Below, one piece after another: positions 24,454-32,484 of a DNA stretch of 32,858 bases. Position 1 is the stretch's first letter, and the number at the start of each line of letters is the position of its first letter. The notes below the pieces were generated by a model. That model made no database searches and had not been told where the DNA came from. It saw only the letters and a list, made by a program, of their open reading frames with translations. Source of the stretch: Verrucomicrobiota bacterium (GTDB lineage Bacteria; Verrucomicrobiota; Verrucomicrobiia; Opitutales; Opitutaceae); assembly GCA_947471035.1 (NCBI GenBank), contig CANIWJ010000036.1:1-32858 (forward strand), in the 5' to 3' direction. The translations under genes and the position numbers were made by a program.

Positions 24454-26196
24454 ATGTCTAGCCAAGCAGTTCCCCCTCCCACTTACGTAATCGGCCATAA
24501 AAACCCCGACGCAGATTCGATCTGCGCCGCCATCGCCTACGCTGCCTTTAAAGAGGCTTGCGGCCAATCCGGCTACATCGCTGCCCGCTGCGGTAACTCC
24601 AACGCGCGCATAGACGCCATCCTCAACCGGTTTCAACACCCCTTGCCCACCTTGCTCATGGACGTCACTCCACGCGTCCGCGATGTGATGGTTAGCGATG
24701 TCGTGGTCATACCTCAGGAAGCCACCTGCTCCGAGGCACTAGAACTTATTGATGAACACGACGTGCGCGTGCTTCCTGTAGTCGGCGAAGACCGCCGCTT
24801 AGTCGGCACCGTGTCTATCTTTCAGCTCGGCGGCTTCTTCGTGCCCAAGGTGCGTGCCTTGCGCGAAATGCGTAAAGTGCAAACCAGCCTTAACCAAATC
24901 GCCCGGGCCCTGCACGCCAAGGTCATCCATCTCTCCGACGCCGCTCGCGAAGAAGAGCTATTTGTCCGCGTCGGTGCCATGGATGTTAAATCGTTCGGCC
25001 AAGCCGCCCAGAGCGACGGCATCCTGGCCAGCCAATCCATCATCATCGTCGGCGACCGTGCCGACATCCAACTGAAGTCCATTAACATGAATGTCCGTTT
25101 GCTCGTGATCACGGGCAATCTGCCAGTGGACAATTTCATTGTAGAGTATGCCCGCTCCACCGGCGTGGCGGTGATGGTCAGCCCTTACGATACCGCCACC
25201 ACCGCTTGGGTCATTCGCTCCGCCACCAAAATCGACCGTATCGTTGACCGCCGCTTCACCTCGCTTTCGCCCGATCAACGCCTGTCGGAGGTGCGCAAGA
25301 AACTCGCGACCTCCAATGTCGCCGCTTACATGGTACTCGGCGACGACGGCCGCCTCCAAGGCATCCTGACCAAAACGGATATGCTCAAACCCGTGCGCAC
25401 CAAACTCGTGCTGGTTGATCATAACGAAATGACCCAGGCAGTGACCGGAGCGGAGGAAGTCACCATAACGGAAATAATTGACCACCATCGTATAGGGTCA
25501 TTTACCACCAATCAACCGATCCTTTTTATCAATGATCCAGTAGGCTCCACCTGCACCATCATTGCCGATCTTTTCCGTCGCGAAGGGCTCACCCCTACTC
25601 CTCAAATCGCCGGTATTCTCATGGGGGGAATTATCTCTGATACGCTTCACCTACAAAGCCCCACTTCCACGGAAAAAGACACCCTACTCCTCACTTGGTT
25701 GGCTAAAATCGCCGATGTGAACTCGCGCCAATTGGCAGATCTGATTTTCAGCTCCGGCTCGGTGATTCTCTCTAATCCTCCGGAAAAAGTCATCCGCACC
25801 GATTTTAAAATTTACGATGAAGAAGCCGTGCGTTTCGCGGTTTCCCAAGTTGAAGAACTCGGCTTCGGTAATTTCTGGCAGAACTCCAAATCCCTCCTTC
25901 GCGCGCTTGATGAACTTTGCACCCAGGAAGGCCTTTGCTTCGCCTGCCTGTTAGTCACCGATATCAACACGCAAAACTCCCTCCTCCTGCTCAAGGGCGA
26001 CCCGGAAATCACCAAACGCATCACTTACTCCAGCGTGGAAGACGGTGAGATTTTTGACCTCCCCGGCATCGTCAGCCGCAAGAAACAACTCATTCCCTAC
26101 CTCGGCACCTTGCTACGTGAGCTTAACCACGACGGGGTGGTGGCCGTAAATCGCAACGCAACTCCCGCCTCGGTGGCTGCTCCCGCCGCATCTTGA
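24454..26196 (+). CDS. ppaC: Manganese-dependent inorganic pyrophosphatase with CBS-DRTGG regulatory insert
   Basis: Family II pyrophosphatases hydrolyse pyrophosphate with Mn or Co and belong to the DHH phosphoesterases. In this 580-residue form the catalytic DHH domain is split. It starts with GHKNPDADS (14-22) and continues at DHN (322-324), DHHRIG (343-348) and GGIISDT. In between lie a CBS domain (about 72-125; VMVSDVVVIP..., DVRVLPVV), a DRTGG-type domain (about 135-245; SQSIIIVGDRADIQ), and a second CBS half (about 255-310; GRLQGILTKTDML). The C-terminal DHHA2 domain follows, with SRKKQLIPYL near the end. CBS-containing pyrophosphatases of this build are regulated by adenine nucleotides and diadenosine polyphosphates (known of the family). 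It stands alone between two opposed genes. Confidence 0.94.
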   Translation: MSSQAVPPPTYVIGHKNPDADSICAAIAYAAFKEACGQSGYIAARCGNSNARIDAILNRFQHPLPTLLMDVTPRVRDVMVSDVVVIPQEATCSEALELIDEHDVRVLPVVGEDRRLVGTVSIFQLGGFFVPKVRALREMRKVQTSLNQIARALHAKVIHLSDAAREEELFVRVGAMDVKSFGQAAQSDGILASQSIIIVGDRADIQLKSINMNVRLLVITGNLPVDNFIVEYARSTGVAVMVSPYDTATTAWVIRSATKIDRIVDRRFTSLSPDQRLSEVRKKLATSNVAAYMVLGDDGRLQGILTKTDMLKPVRTKLVLVDHNEMTQAVTGAEEVTITEIIDHHRIGSFTTNQPILFINDPVGSTCTIIADLFRREGLTPTPQIAGILMGGIISDTLHLQSPTSTEKDTLLLTWLAKIADVNSRQLADLIFSSGSVILSNPPEKVIRTDFKIYDEEAVRFAVSQVEELGFGNFWQNSKSLLRALDELCTQEGLCFACLLVTDINTQNSLLLLKGDPEITKRITYSSVEDGEIFDLPGIVSRKKQLIPYLGTLLRELNHDGVVAVNRNATPASVAAPAAS

Positions 26197-26256
26197 TCAG
26201 CTTGTACATGCCCCTTACGTGGCGGCGCTTCGCTTCGTCCAAGCAGCCGTTTACCG

Positions 26257-26991
26257 TCAATAAGTCTTCTCGTAGGTCCGGCCCTTACCATCCGTAAACA
26301 CCAGCAGGCCGGGACGGACCGCGCTCAAGCGCAAGGGAATGCCAGGATCGACCGTATCGTCCAGCCGATACACTTTTTCATTCATCAGGACGCGCGCCTG
26401 CGCACCGAGTCCACGCACGCCCGTAAGTCGCACGGTGCTGATAAATGCCTGGGCGCGCGCCTCCCGCTCCGCATCGGTAGGCCCCGTCTGCTTGGGCTTT
26501 GGCGGCGCGGCTACCACGGCCGGCGGCGGTGCCGGAATAGTTTCCGAAACTACGGGCGCGGCGACGGGCGGCGAAACGACCGCCGGAGTCGGCATTGGCG
26601 GCGGAGTCTTGGGTATCGGAGCGGCCAAGGGCATCGTTACGGTCACGACTTCAGCCGGCCTGGCGCCGCCGGTCTCGACCGCCGTCGGTGCGACCGGCGT
26701 CACTACGACCGGTGCCGCACGCGCAGGGGCGACTGGTGCCTGCACCATCGCGACCGGCGCAGGCGAGTCGGGCGAAAACCCATAACGCATGATCACCACC
26801 GTGCTCACCACCCCCAGCACCAGCAAACCGAGCCCGAAATATACGGGAGCAGCGGAACGCCGATGACTCGCCGCGCGCACGTGAGTGGTGACGGCGGCGG
26901 CGGCCACTCCGCTGGGCGCGGAGGAGAGCGGAGCATTGTCCAGACTGCGCTGACGCTGGGCTTTTTTCAGGGCTTCATTGATCAGGCTCAT
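26257..26991 (-). CDS. GspB-like protein (partner of an ExeA/GspA ATPase)
   Basis: The N-terminal sequence MSLINEALKKAQRQR is the conserved start of GspB and MSHA-biogenesis-type proteins that accompany a GspA-type ATPase. After it come a single transmembrane segment (about 49-69: VYFGLGLLVLGVVSTVV), a long Pro/Ala/Val-rich spacer (about 74-165), and a small C-terminal domain (LTGVRGLGAQARVLMNEKVYRLDD...) similar in layout to the GspB C-terminal domain. GspAB complexes insert or assemble the outer-membrane secretin of type II secretion (known of Aeromonas ExeAB). The upstream neighbour is the GspA-like ATPase, 51 bases away, so the two form an operon. The spacer is low-complexity and unlikely to be conserved. 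Confidence 0.83.
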   Translation of the reverse strand: MSLINEALKKAQRQRSLDNAPLSSAPSGVAAAAVTTHVRAASHRRSAAPVYFGLGLLVLGVVSTVVIMRYGFSPDSPAPVAMVQAPVAPARAAPVVVTPVAPTAVETGGARPAEVVTVTMPLAAPIPKTPPPMPTPAVVSPPVAAPVVSETIPAPPPAVVAAPPKPKQTGPTDAEREARAQAFISTVRLTGVRGLGAQARVLMNEKVYRLDDTVDPGIPLRLSAVRPGLLVFTDGKGRTYEKTY

Positions 26992-27042
26992 GGCGCGGTG
27001 GTGACAGGTCGTAAAACAACAGAAATGCGAACGCGTGAAAGA

Positions 27043-27861
27043 TTACTCGGTGAGGTTTTTGAGGTCCTTGATCGCACGGCGCACATCCCACCAGGTGACC
27101 TCATCGGACTCGCGGATAAAGGCCGCCAGCAGGGCCTTGTCGCAAAGATTATTCACGATGCGCGGTATGCCCCCGCTGTAGTGATGAATGGAGCGCAAGG
27201 CCCAACGCGTGAAGTAGGGACGTCCCTGGCTCCCGGCCCGCGTCAATCGGTGGTGCACGTAGTGATCGAGATCGGTGCGGGTAAGCGGGCGCAGGTCATA
27301 ATGCACGAGCACGCGCTGGCGCAGCTGGCGCAGCTGGGGCTGGCGAAGCAGATCCTTGAGTTCGGGTTGCCCCATCAAAACGATCTGCAATAATTTGTGT
27401 TTATCCGTCTCCAGGTTGGAGAGGAGACGCACCTGCTCCAGCACCTCGTAGGAGAGATTTTGCGCTTCGTCGATTATGAGCAGGATGTCACGTCCGGCGG
27501 CGATGCGATCGAGTAACAAGCGGTTAAGCTGGCCGAGTAAATCCGGCTGCTCAATGTGGGCTGGTGCCTGGCCGAGTTCGGTCAAAATCGCCCGGAGCAT
27601 CTGGGTCTCGTTGATGCTGGGGTTAAGAATCAACGCGGTATCAAAACGTCCGTCAGACTCCAGATCGTTCAGGAACTGGCGGCAGAGGGTGGTCTTGCCG
27701 CAGCCGACTTCGCCCACGATCACGATGAATCCCTTTTTCTCAAAAACCCCGTATTTAAGGTGCTGAAGCGCCTCTTGATGGGTGGGGCTTAAATAAAGAA
27801 ATTTAGGATCGGGGGTGATGTGGAAAGGCAGTTCGGAAAGACCGTAATAGCTCTGATACAT
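27043..27861 (-). CDS. ExeA/GspA-family AAA ATPase
   Basis: The 272-residue protein has the characteristic start MYQSYYGLSELPFHITPDP, Walker A GEVGCGKT (50-57), Walker B ILLIIDEAQNL, sensor region LLQIVLMGQPEL, and SGGIPRIVNNLCDKAL. These are the markers of the GspA/ExeA type II secretion ATPases (AAA_22). It lacks the C-terminal peptidoglycan-binding domain of Aeromonas ExeA and ends at DLKNLTE. It therefore resembles the ATPase-only forms beside MSHA and GspB genes. Upstream residues in the open frame to 27894 (MSAFRPLVVPP) are possible but MYQSYYGL is the family start. The GspB-like gene follows directly. Confidence 0.9.
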   Translation of the reverse strand: MYQSYYGLSELPFHITPDPKFLYLSPTHQEALQHLKYGVFEKKGFIVIVGEVGCGKTTLCRQFLNDLESDGRFDTALILNPSINETQMLRAILTELGQAPAHIEQPDLLGQLNRLLLDRIAAGRDILLIIDEAQNLSYEVLEQVRLLSNLETDKHKLLQIVLMGQPELKDLLRQPQLRQLRQRVLVHYDLRPLTRTDLDHYVHHRLTRAGSQGRPYFTRWALRSIHHYSGGIPRIVNNLCDKALLAAFIRESDEVTWWDVRRAIKDLKNLTE

Positions 27862-27982
27862 CGGGGGCACAACTAGCGGGCGGAAGGCAGACATGGCACG
27901 CCAAATCTCTCACGCAGATTTTTCCGCCCCGACATTTACAGGCGTCGGCGGATTCGTCACACCCTGCATTATCCACACCACC

Positions 27983-28270
27983 ATGCCCGCCTGGCTGCAT
28001 CGCATCTTCCTAATCCTGCTCGCCGTGCTCTCACTCGGCGTAATCGGCGGCTTGGTGGTAGTGCTCTCGCGCACCCGGGCCGAATACACGCGGATGCTGC
28101 AAATCGAGGCCCAAACACGTCAGCGCCTGGCCGAGATCGAGGTGCGCTTGGCCGAGCAGGAAACCGTGCTGGAACGCCTCCGCACCGACCCCTCCTATGT
28201 CGAGATGGTTATCCGCCGACGCTTGGGCTACGCCAAGCCGGAGGAGTTCATTTTCCGCTTTCAGGACTAA
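27983..28270 (+). CDS. FtsB/DivIC-like septum formation initiator
   Basis: The 95-residue protein has a short cytoplasmic N-terminus (MPAWLHR), one transmembrane helix (about 7-28; IFLILLAVLSLGVIGGLVVV), and a charged coiled coil (about 30-72; ARTRAEYTRM..QRLAEIEVRLAEQETVLERLR, partly quoted). It ends with a motif typical of FtsB: DPSYVEMVIRRRLGYAKPEEFIFRF. FtsB-type proteins bridge FtsL and FtsQ in the divisome at the septum. The frame is open upstream to 27893, but ATG at 27983 gives the normal family length, so it is preferred. It is divergent from the GspA-like gene (121 bases) and converges closely with the nucleoside transporter gene. Divisome role is inferred from family only. Confidence 0.85.
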   Translation: MPAWLHRIFLILLAVLSLGVIGGLVVVLSRTRAEYTRMLQIEAQTRQRLAEIEVRLAEQETVLERLRTDPSYVEMVIRRRLGYAKPEEFIFRFQD

Positions 28271-28277
28271 ATGCCGG

Positions 28278-29621
28278 TCAAAACAGCATCCCGGCGATGC
28301 AGGCAGTGAAAAAGCAGGCGATGTTGCCGCCCAGCAATGCACGCCAACCCAGACGGGCCAGATCGGCGCGACGCGATGGAGCCATGGCCCCAAGACCGCC
28401 CACTTGGATACCGATGGAAACGATATTGGAAAACCCGCACAACGCGTAGGTAAGTATGATGCGCGAGCGATCGTCCACCAGCTCGCCCGTGGCCTGCATG
28501 TTGGCCATGGTAAAGTAGGCGACGAACTCGTTTAGCACCACCTTCTCGCCTAGCAGACGTCCGCCGACCAACAAAAGGTTGCCATCGATGCCGATCAACC
28601 ACGCGAAGGGCGCGCCGACCATGCCGAAGAGAAATTGCAGAGAAAACACCTTGAACTGCCCGCCGGTGAGCTGGTTGACGGTGGCATTCAGTCCGAACCA
28701 CTCGCCGGGTCCGGCGGAGAGTATCCAGTTTCCCATCGCCACCAGCGCGGTAAACACGATGAGCATGCCGGCGACATTGACCAGGAGCTTCAGTCCGTCG
28801 GTGGTGCCCAGGCAGATGGCGTCGATCACGTTGGCGCCAGGTCGCTCCGCACTCAGGATGAGCGATTCGTCCACCGCCTCGGTTTGCGGGAGAAGGATTT
28901 TCGCGGTGATCAAGGCCGCCGGAGCCGACAACACCGAAGCCGTCAGCAAATGGGTGGCCCAGCGCACTTGTTCGGCGGGGTCGGAGCCACCGAGCAGAGT
29001 GATGTAAACCGCCATGACGCCGCCCGCGATCGTGGCCATGCCGCCGACCATCACGGCCAGCAGCTCGGAACGGGTCATTTTATCCAAAAACGGCCGGATC
29101 AAAAGCGGTGCCTCGGTCTGGCCGACAAAGATGTTGGCCGAGGCGCTCAAGGTCTCCGGGCCGGACAGACGCAGCGTTTTCGACATGATCCAGGCGAAGC
29201 TTTTTACCACCAACTGGAGTAAGCCCAGGCGGTAGAGCAACGAGGTCAACGCGGCGAAAAACACGATGCTGGGCAGCACCGAAATAGCGAAAACCGGGGC
29301 AAACGTATTAAACGTGCGCCCGTCAGTGGCCGCGACCACCAGACCTTGCCCGCCGTAGGGGATCTGGAAGAGCCAGCCGAAAACCAAGGCGCTGCCCTCG
29401 GCGGTAAAGGAGAGTAATTTCACGAAAAAGGCCCCCACCCCGTCAAAGAGACCGCGCACGAAATCCACCTTCAGAATGAGCAACGCGAGCACGAGCTGGA
29501 GGGCAAGCCCGGCGAAGACCACGCGCCAGGGAATAGCCCGGCGATTAGTGCTAAAAAGCACCGCTATGCCCAAGAGGGCGGCCAGACCGAGCAGGCCGCG
29601 TAGAACGTGCGTAAAATCCAT
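28278..29621 (-). CDS. Concentrative nucleoside transporter (NupC family)
   Basis: CNT proteins import nucleosides with H+ or Na+ across the inner membrane. The 447-residue product is highly hydrophobic with about 9-11 helices. It carries the family motifs GQTEAPLLIRPFLDKMTRSEL and GGMATIAGGVMAVYI (given in part as GQTEAPLLIRPF), LLTASVLSAPAAL, and the C-terminal FSNIVSIGIQVGGLGAMAP. NRRAIPWR at the N-terminus is typical of the group. The frame is open upstream to 29783, but that part is hydrophilic and unlike the family, and ATG at 29621 gives the conserved hydrophobic start. It converges with the FtsB-like gene (7-base gap) and is divergent from the next gene. Nucleoside preference is not decidable. 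Confidence 0.93.
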   Translation of the reverse strand: MDFTHVLRGLLGLAALLGIAVLFSTNRRAIPWRVVFAGLALQLVLALLILKVDFVRGLFDGVGAFFVKLLSFTAEGSALVFGWLFQIPYGGQGLVVAATDGRTFNTFAPVFAISVLPSIVFFAALTSLLYRLGLLQLVVKSFAWIMSKTLRLSGPETLSASANIFVGQTEAPLLIRPFLDKMTRSELLAVMVGGMATIAGGVMAVYITLLGGSDPAEQVRWATHLLTASVLSAPAALITAKILLPQTEAVDESLILSAERPGANVIDAICLGTTDGLKLLVNVAGMLIVFTALVAMGNWILSAGPGEWFGLNATVNQLTGGQFKVFSLQFLFGMVGAPFAWLIGIDGNLLLVGGRLLGEKVVLNEFVAYFTMANMQATGELVDDRSRIILTYALCGFSNIVSIGIQVGGLGAMAPSRRADLARLGWRALLGGNIACFFTACIAGMLF

Positions 29622-29679
29622 GAGAAAATGCGGAGTTGGCAGACTTGTCGCAGGCTCCGTGCCGCGCGAGGCTCTTCCC

Positions 29680-30219
29680 ATGACATTGTCTGAACGACTC
29701 CACCAACATCTCGCGAAAACGCCGGAAACGGCACCGGCCGTGTTCATTGCGGCCAACTCCACGGTGTGCGGCGACGTGCGCATGGGACCGGAATCCAGCG
29801 TCTTTTACGGCGCGGTTCTGCGCGGCGACATCGCCCCCATCGTGATCGGCGCGGGCAGCAACATCCAGGACAACGCCATCGTGCACCTGTCCGACGACCA
29901 AGGCGTGGTGGTGGGTGACTATGTGACGGTCGGACACGCGGCGACGCTGCACGCCTGCACCGTGGAGGACGGCTGTTTGATCGGCATGGGAGCCATTATC
30001 CTGGACCGCGCGGTGATCGGTTCCGACAGCATCGTGGGAGCAGGCTCTCTGGTTACCATGGGCTTTACCTGTCCGCCGGGGTCGATGGTCATGGGCCGGC
30101 CCGCCAAGGTCACGCGTCCGTTGTCCGACGCCGAACGCGGTGCCGGCCGCCGCCTGGCGGAGAAATATGTGGAAGTCGCCCGCGCCCACGCCGCCCGCCA
30201 GTCGGCCGGCAAAGCTTAG
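29680..30219 (+). CDS. Gamma-carbonic-anhydrase-like hexapeptide protein
   Basis: This is a left-handed beta-helix trimer of the gamma-carbonic anhydrase/PaaY family, 179 residues long. The three metal-ligand histidines are in place: His69 (NAIVHLSD), His86 and His91 (VGHAATLHAC). Hexapeptide repeats run through the middle (VIGAGSNIQDNAIV, VGDYVTV, IGMGAII, IGSDSIVGAGSLV), and a C-terminal helix (SDAERGAGRRLAEKYVEVARAHA) packs on the core. Some members are active anhydrases and others are not, so activity is not assured. ATG at 29680 is preferred over the open frame upstream, which overlaps the transporter gene. It is followed 73 bases later by another hexapeptide-repeat gene on the same strand. 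Confidence 0.9.
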   Translation: MTLSERLHQHLAKTPETAPAVFIAANSTVCGDVRMGPESSVFYGAVLRGDIAPIVIGAGSNIQDNAIVHLSDDQGVVVGDYVTVGHAATLHACTVEDGCLIGMGAIILDRAVIGSDSIVGAGSLVTMGFTCPPGSMVMGRPAKVTRPLSDAERGAGRRLAEKYVEVARAHAARQSAGKA

Positions 30220-30292
30220 AATACGCACCTTCACGTTCCCCGGCGGCTTGCGGTCGGCCCGCGTTTGACCCTGGATGCGTACCTCGCTCCGC

Positions 30293-30979
30293 ATGAAAGC
30301 CGCTGATTTCTTCACCCTTCCGCCCTCGCTCGCGCGTTTCGCGCCCCACTTCGACCCGGCAGCCGAGCCTTGGATGTGGATCAAAGCCATCGCCCCTGCC
30401 TTGACCGCTCTGGTCGGCGAGGACTGGGTGCGCGCCGTTTCGCCTTCACCGGCGGTGCGGATCGAGGGCGACGTGTTTATCGCCCCCGATGTAAAGCTGC
30501 CGGTAACCTGTACCCTGATCGGCCCGGCCTGGATCGGCCCGGGCACGGAGCTGCGGCCGGGCGCTTTTATTCGAGGCAACGTGATCATCGGCGCGGGCTG
30601 CGTGATCGGCAATGCCTGCGAATTCAAAAACTGCCTGCTGCTCGACGGCGTGCAGGTGCCGCATTTTTCCTACGTCGGCGACTCGGTATTGGGCAATAAA
30701 GCCCACCTTGGCGCTGGAGCGATTTGCTCCAACCTGCGCCTCGACCAAAAGCCGATCACGGTGCGCACGCCCGAACACACCTACGAGACGGGGCTACGAA
30801 AATTCGGTGCGATCTTGGGCGATGCCGCCGAAGTCGGCTGCAACGCCGTGCTCAATCCCGGCAGCGTGCTCGGCAAACGCGCCTTGGTCGCCCCGGGAAC
30901 CTCCTTCACCGGTTATCTGCCTCCCGCCACCATCGCCCGACAACGCGGAAGCGTCTCGCACTTGCCGCGACGCGATTGA
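30293..30979 (+). CDS. Hexapeptide-repeat protein, GlmU C-domain-like (left-handed beta helix)
   Basis: The 228-residue protein has an N-terminal helical part (KAADFFTLPPSLARFAPHFD) and then a left-handed beta helix of hexapeptide repeats (IGPAWIGPGTELRPGAFIRGNVIIGAGCVIGNACEF). This helix is followed by NCLLLDGVQVPHFSYVGDSVLGNKAHLGAGA, as in the acetyltransferase half of GlmU (quoted in part: VPHFSYVGDSVLG). The residues EFKN..LLDG..VPHFSYVGDS and GAICSN are the GlmU signature region, but the N-terminal pyrophosphorylase domain is absent. It is thus a stand-alone acyltransferase-like protein of unknown substrate; such proteins are often annotated as UDP-N-acetylglucosamine diphosphorylase. 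ATG six codons upstream (30275) is an alternative start. Confidence 0.85.
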   Translation: MKAADFFTLPPSLARFAPHFDPAAEPWMWIKAIAPALTALVGEDWVRAVSPSPAVRIEGDVFIAPDVKLPVTCTLIGPAWIGPGTELRPGAFIRGNVIIGAGCVIGNACEFKNCLLLDGVQVPHFSYVGDSVLGNKAHLGAGAICSNLRLDQKPITVRTPEHTYETGLRKFGAILGDAAEVGCNAVLNPGSVLGKRALVAPGTSFTGYLPPATIARQRGSVSHLPRRD

Positions 30980-30991
30980 CCGCATCGCGGT

Positions 30992-31114
30992 TCACTCCGC
31001 CGAACCGCCGGTGATTTCCGTGATGCCTTGAATCACGTTGGAAAGGTCATCCATGTCCGCACGCGTCGCGGCCATTTTTGCACTGTTCGTCGTCCAAACG
31101 CCGGGAACGGACAT
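30992..31114 (-). CDS. Possible 40-residue protein, unknown function
   Basis: A short minus-strand frame in the 197-base gap between the hexapeptide-repeat gene and the esterase gene. It would encode MSVPGVWTTNSAKMAATRAD followed by a helix-like acidic part MDDLSNVIQGITEI and tail TGGSAE. Third codon positions are largely G or C, as in genuine genes here, and the product is not low-complexity. There is no recognised family and no Shine-Dalgarno sequence. A shorter start at the second Met gives 27 residues. It could equally be an accidental open frame, or an esterase leader region. Confidence 0.35.
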   Translation of the reverse strand: MSVPGVWTTNSAKMAATRADMDDLSNVIQGITEITGGSAE

Positions 31115-31176
31115 AAGGATATTTCTGTCGCTTCACATTCTAGTAAGCAGCCATAAACAACACATCCCCCGACGCC

Positions 31177-31977
31177 ATGGCTCTCGTCACCCTCCACTGG
31201 TTCAGCCCGGTTCTTGGTAAACAAACCACCGCGCAAGTGATTTTGCCTGAGACGGGCAAGCCCCCCTTTGCGACCTTTTACCTACTCCATGGTCTGAGCG
31301 ATGACTCCTCACTCTGGCTGCGGCGCACCCGTATCGAACACTACGTGCGCGATTTACCGCTCATCGTGGTAATGCCCGACGGGTATCGGAGCTTTTATAC
31401 CCGGCCGCCCGCAGGACCGGATTTTGTCGCGCACATCGGCGTGGAGCTGCCCGACTGTATCGAACGGCATTTTCAATCCCGTCCTGACCGCGCGGCCCGA
31501 GCCATCGGCGGACTCTCCATGGGCGGCTACGGCGCGCTGCGAGTCGGGCTGAGCCATGCCGACCGCTTTTGTTCGATCAACAGCCACTCGGGCGCGGTCG
31601 GCTGGAGCGCACGCAACCTCAAAAACGATTTCGGTACGCATGAGTCGTTGCGCGGCTATGGGCCGGATTTTCAACGCGAGTTACAGGCCCTTTTCGGCGA
31701 CGATCCACGAGGCACCGAGCACGACGTGGCATGGCTGGCCAGACGGGCAAAAGCGTCCGGCCAACTGCCACGACTGCTTTTGGACTGCGGCACCGAGGAC
31801 TTTTTAATCGAAGACAATCGCACTATCCACGCCCGGCTGCTGACCGACGAAGTGCCGCATCAATACCGGGAGTTTCCCGGCTCCCACGACTGGGATTACT
31901 GGGATTTGCACGTGCGCGAAGCGCTCGCGTTCCACGCCGCAAACCTCAACCTGATCCAGGCAGTCGAAAGCGAGTAG
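31177..31977 (+). CDS. Esterase D / S-formylglutathione-hydrolase-like serine esterase
   Basis: This alpha/beta hydrolase of 266 residues has a full catalytic triad in family positions. The nucleophile is Ser114 in GGLSMGGYGA, Asp208 lies in LDCGTEDFLIEDN, and His237 in FPGSHDWDYWD. The N-terminal FYLLHGLSDDSSLWLRRT holds the oxyanion region and MPDGYRSFYT follows. Such enzymes (tributyrin esterase EstA, carbohydrate esterases of the same fold) hydrolyse short-chain esters; which ester is used here is unknown. There is no signal peptide, so it is cytoplasmic. The gene stands alone, with 197 bases upstream and a convergent pair downstream. Confidence 0.9.
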   Translation: MALVTLHWFSPVLGKQTTAQVILPETGKPPFATFYLLHGLSDDSSLWLRRTRIEHYVRDLPLIVVMPDGYRSFYTRPPAGPDFVAHIGVELPDCIERHFQSRPDRAARAIGGLSMGGYGALRVGLSHADRFCSINSHSGAVGWSARNLKNDFGTHESLRGYGPDFQRELQALFGDDPRGTEHDVAWLARRAKASGQLPRLLLDCGTEDFLIEDNRTIHARLLTDEVPHQYREFPGSHDWDYWDLHVREALAFHAANLNLIQAVESE

Positions 31978-32134
31978 CGAGGCGAGATTTCGAGCGCATT
32001 TCAGAGGTGAATGACCAAGGAATACGCGGAGAGTATTTTGCCGGGAGCGAGCCACTGAAAGGTGCCGACAGATAACCTCGATGCGACCTGCTCAACTGCA
32101 TGGTTACGGCCCAGGCTTCAGACGTAGTTTCCGT

Positions 32135-32389
32135 TCAGGCGTAGGCGTTAAAATTGGACCCCGGATCGGGCTTGGGATCAGGGTTGGCCGGCGCGGCGGA
32201 TTCCAATAGCTGAATGGCATTGGCCCCGTGCGGCACGGTCTGGGTTTTGGGTCCGACCGCGACATTGAGTTCGTGGTCATAGCGGTGTTTGGCGCCGAGG
32301 TAGTTCTGCGTCTGGAACTGGGTAGGTTCTTGGAGGGTTACATGATTCATGACGGAGTTGGGCTTGGCTTCGACATCGGTCCCCGTCAC
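32135..32389 (-). CDS. Hypothetical protein, ~84 residues (or 71 from the inner ATG)
   Basis: The product is soluble and has no transmembrane segment or recognised domain. The middle part FQTQNYLGAKHRYDHELNVA, together with VGPKTQTVPHGANAIQLL, looks like folded protein, and the end is Pro/Asp/Asn-rich (APANPDPKPDPGSNFNAYA). GC-ending codons dominate, as in real genes here. The inner ATG at 32350 (MNHVTLQEPT) is the more natural start. It lies on the same strand 95 bases after the DNA alkylation repair gene. A plus-strand frame over the same bases (32228-32569) is Arg/Gly-rich and less likely. Confidence 0.55.
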   Translation of the reverse strand: MTGTDVEAKPNSVMNHVTLQEPTQFQTQNYLGAKHRYDHELNVAVGPKTQTVPHGANAIQLLESAAPANPDPKPDPGSNFNAYA

Positions 32390-32484
32390 GCACGCTTAAG
32401 CAAAAAGGGAATCAACCCCAGGCGCTTTGCAGATACACCCCGCAAGGTCCGGGGTATTTTCACCCGGAAAGTAAGGATAACCCA

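Noticed and set aside
32437-32462. Short ACCCCG...CGGGGT hairpin after the DNA alkylation repair gene
   Set aside because: Only about 6 bp and no T-run on the relevant strand; too weak to call a terminator.
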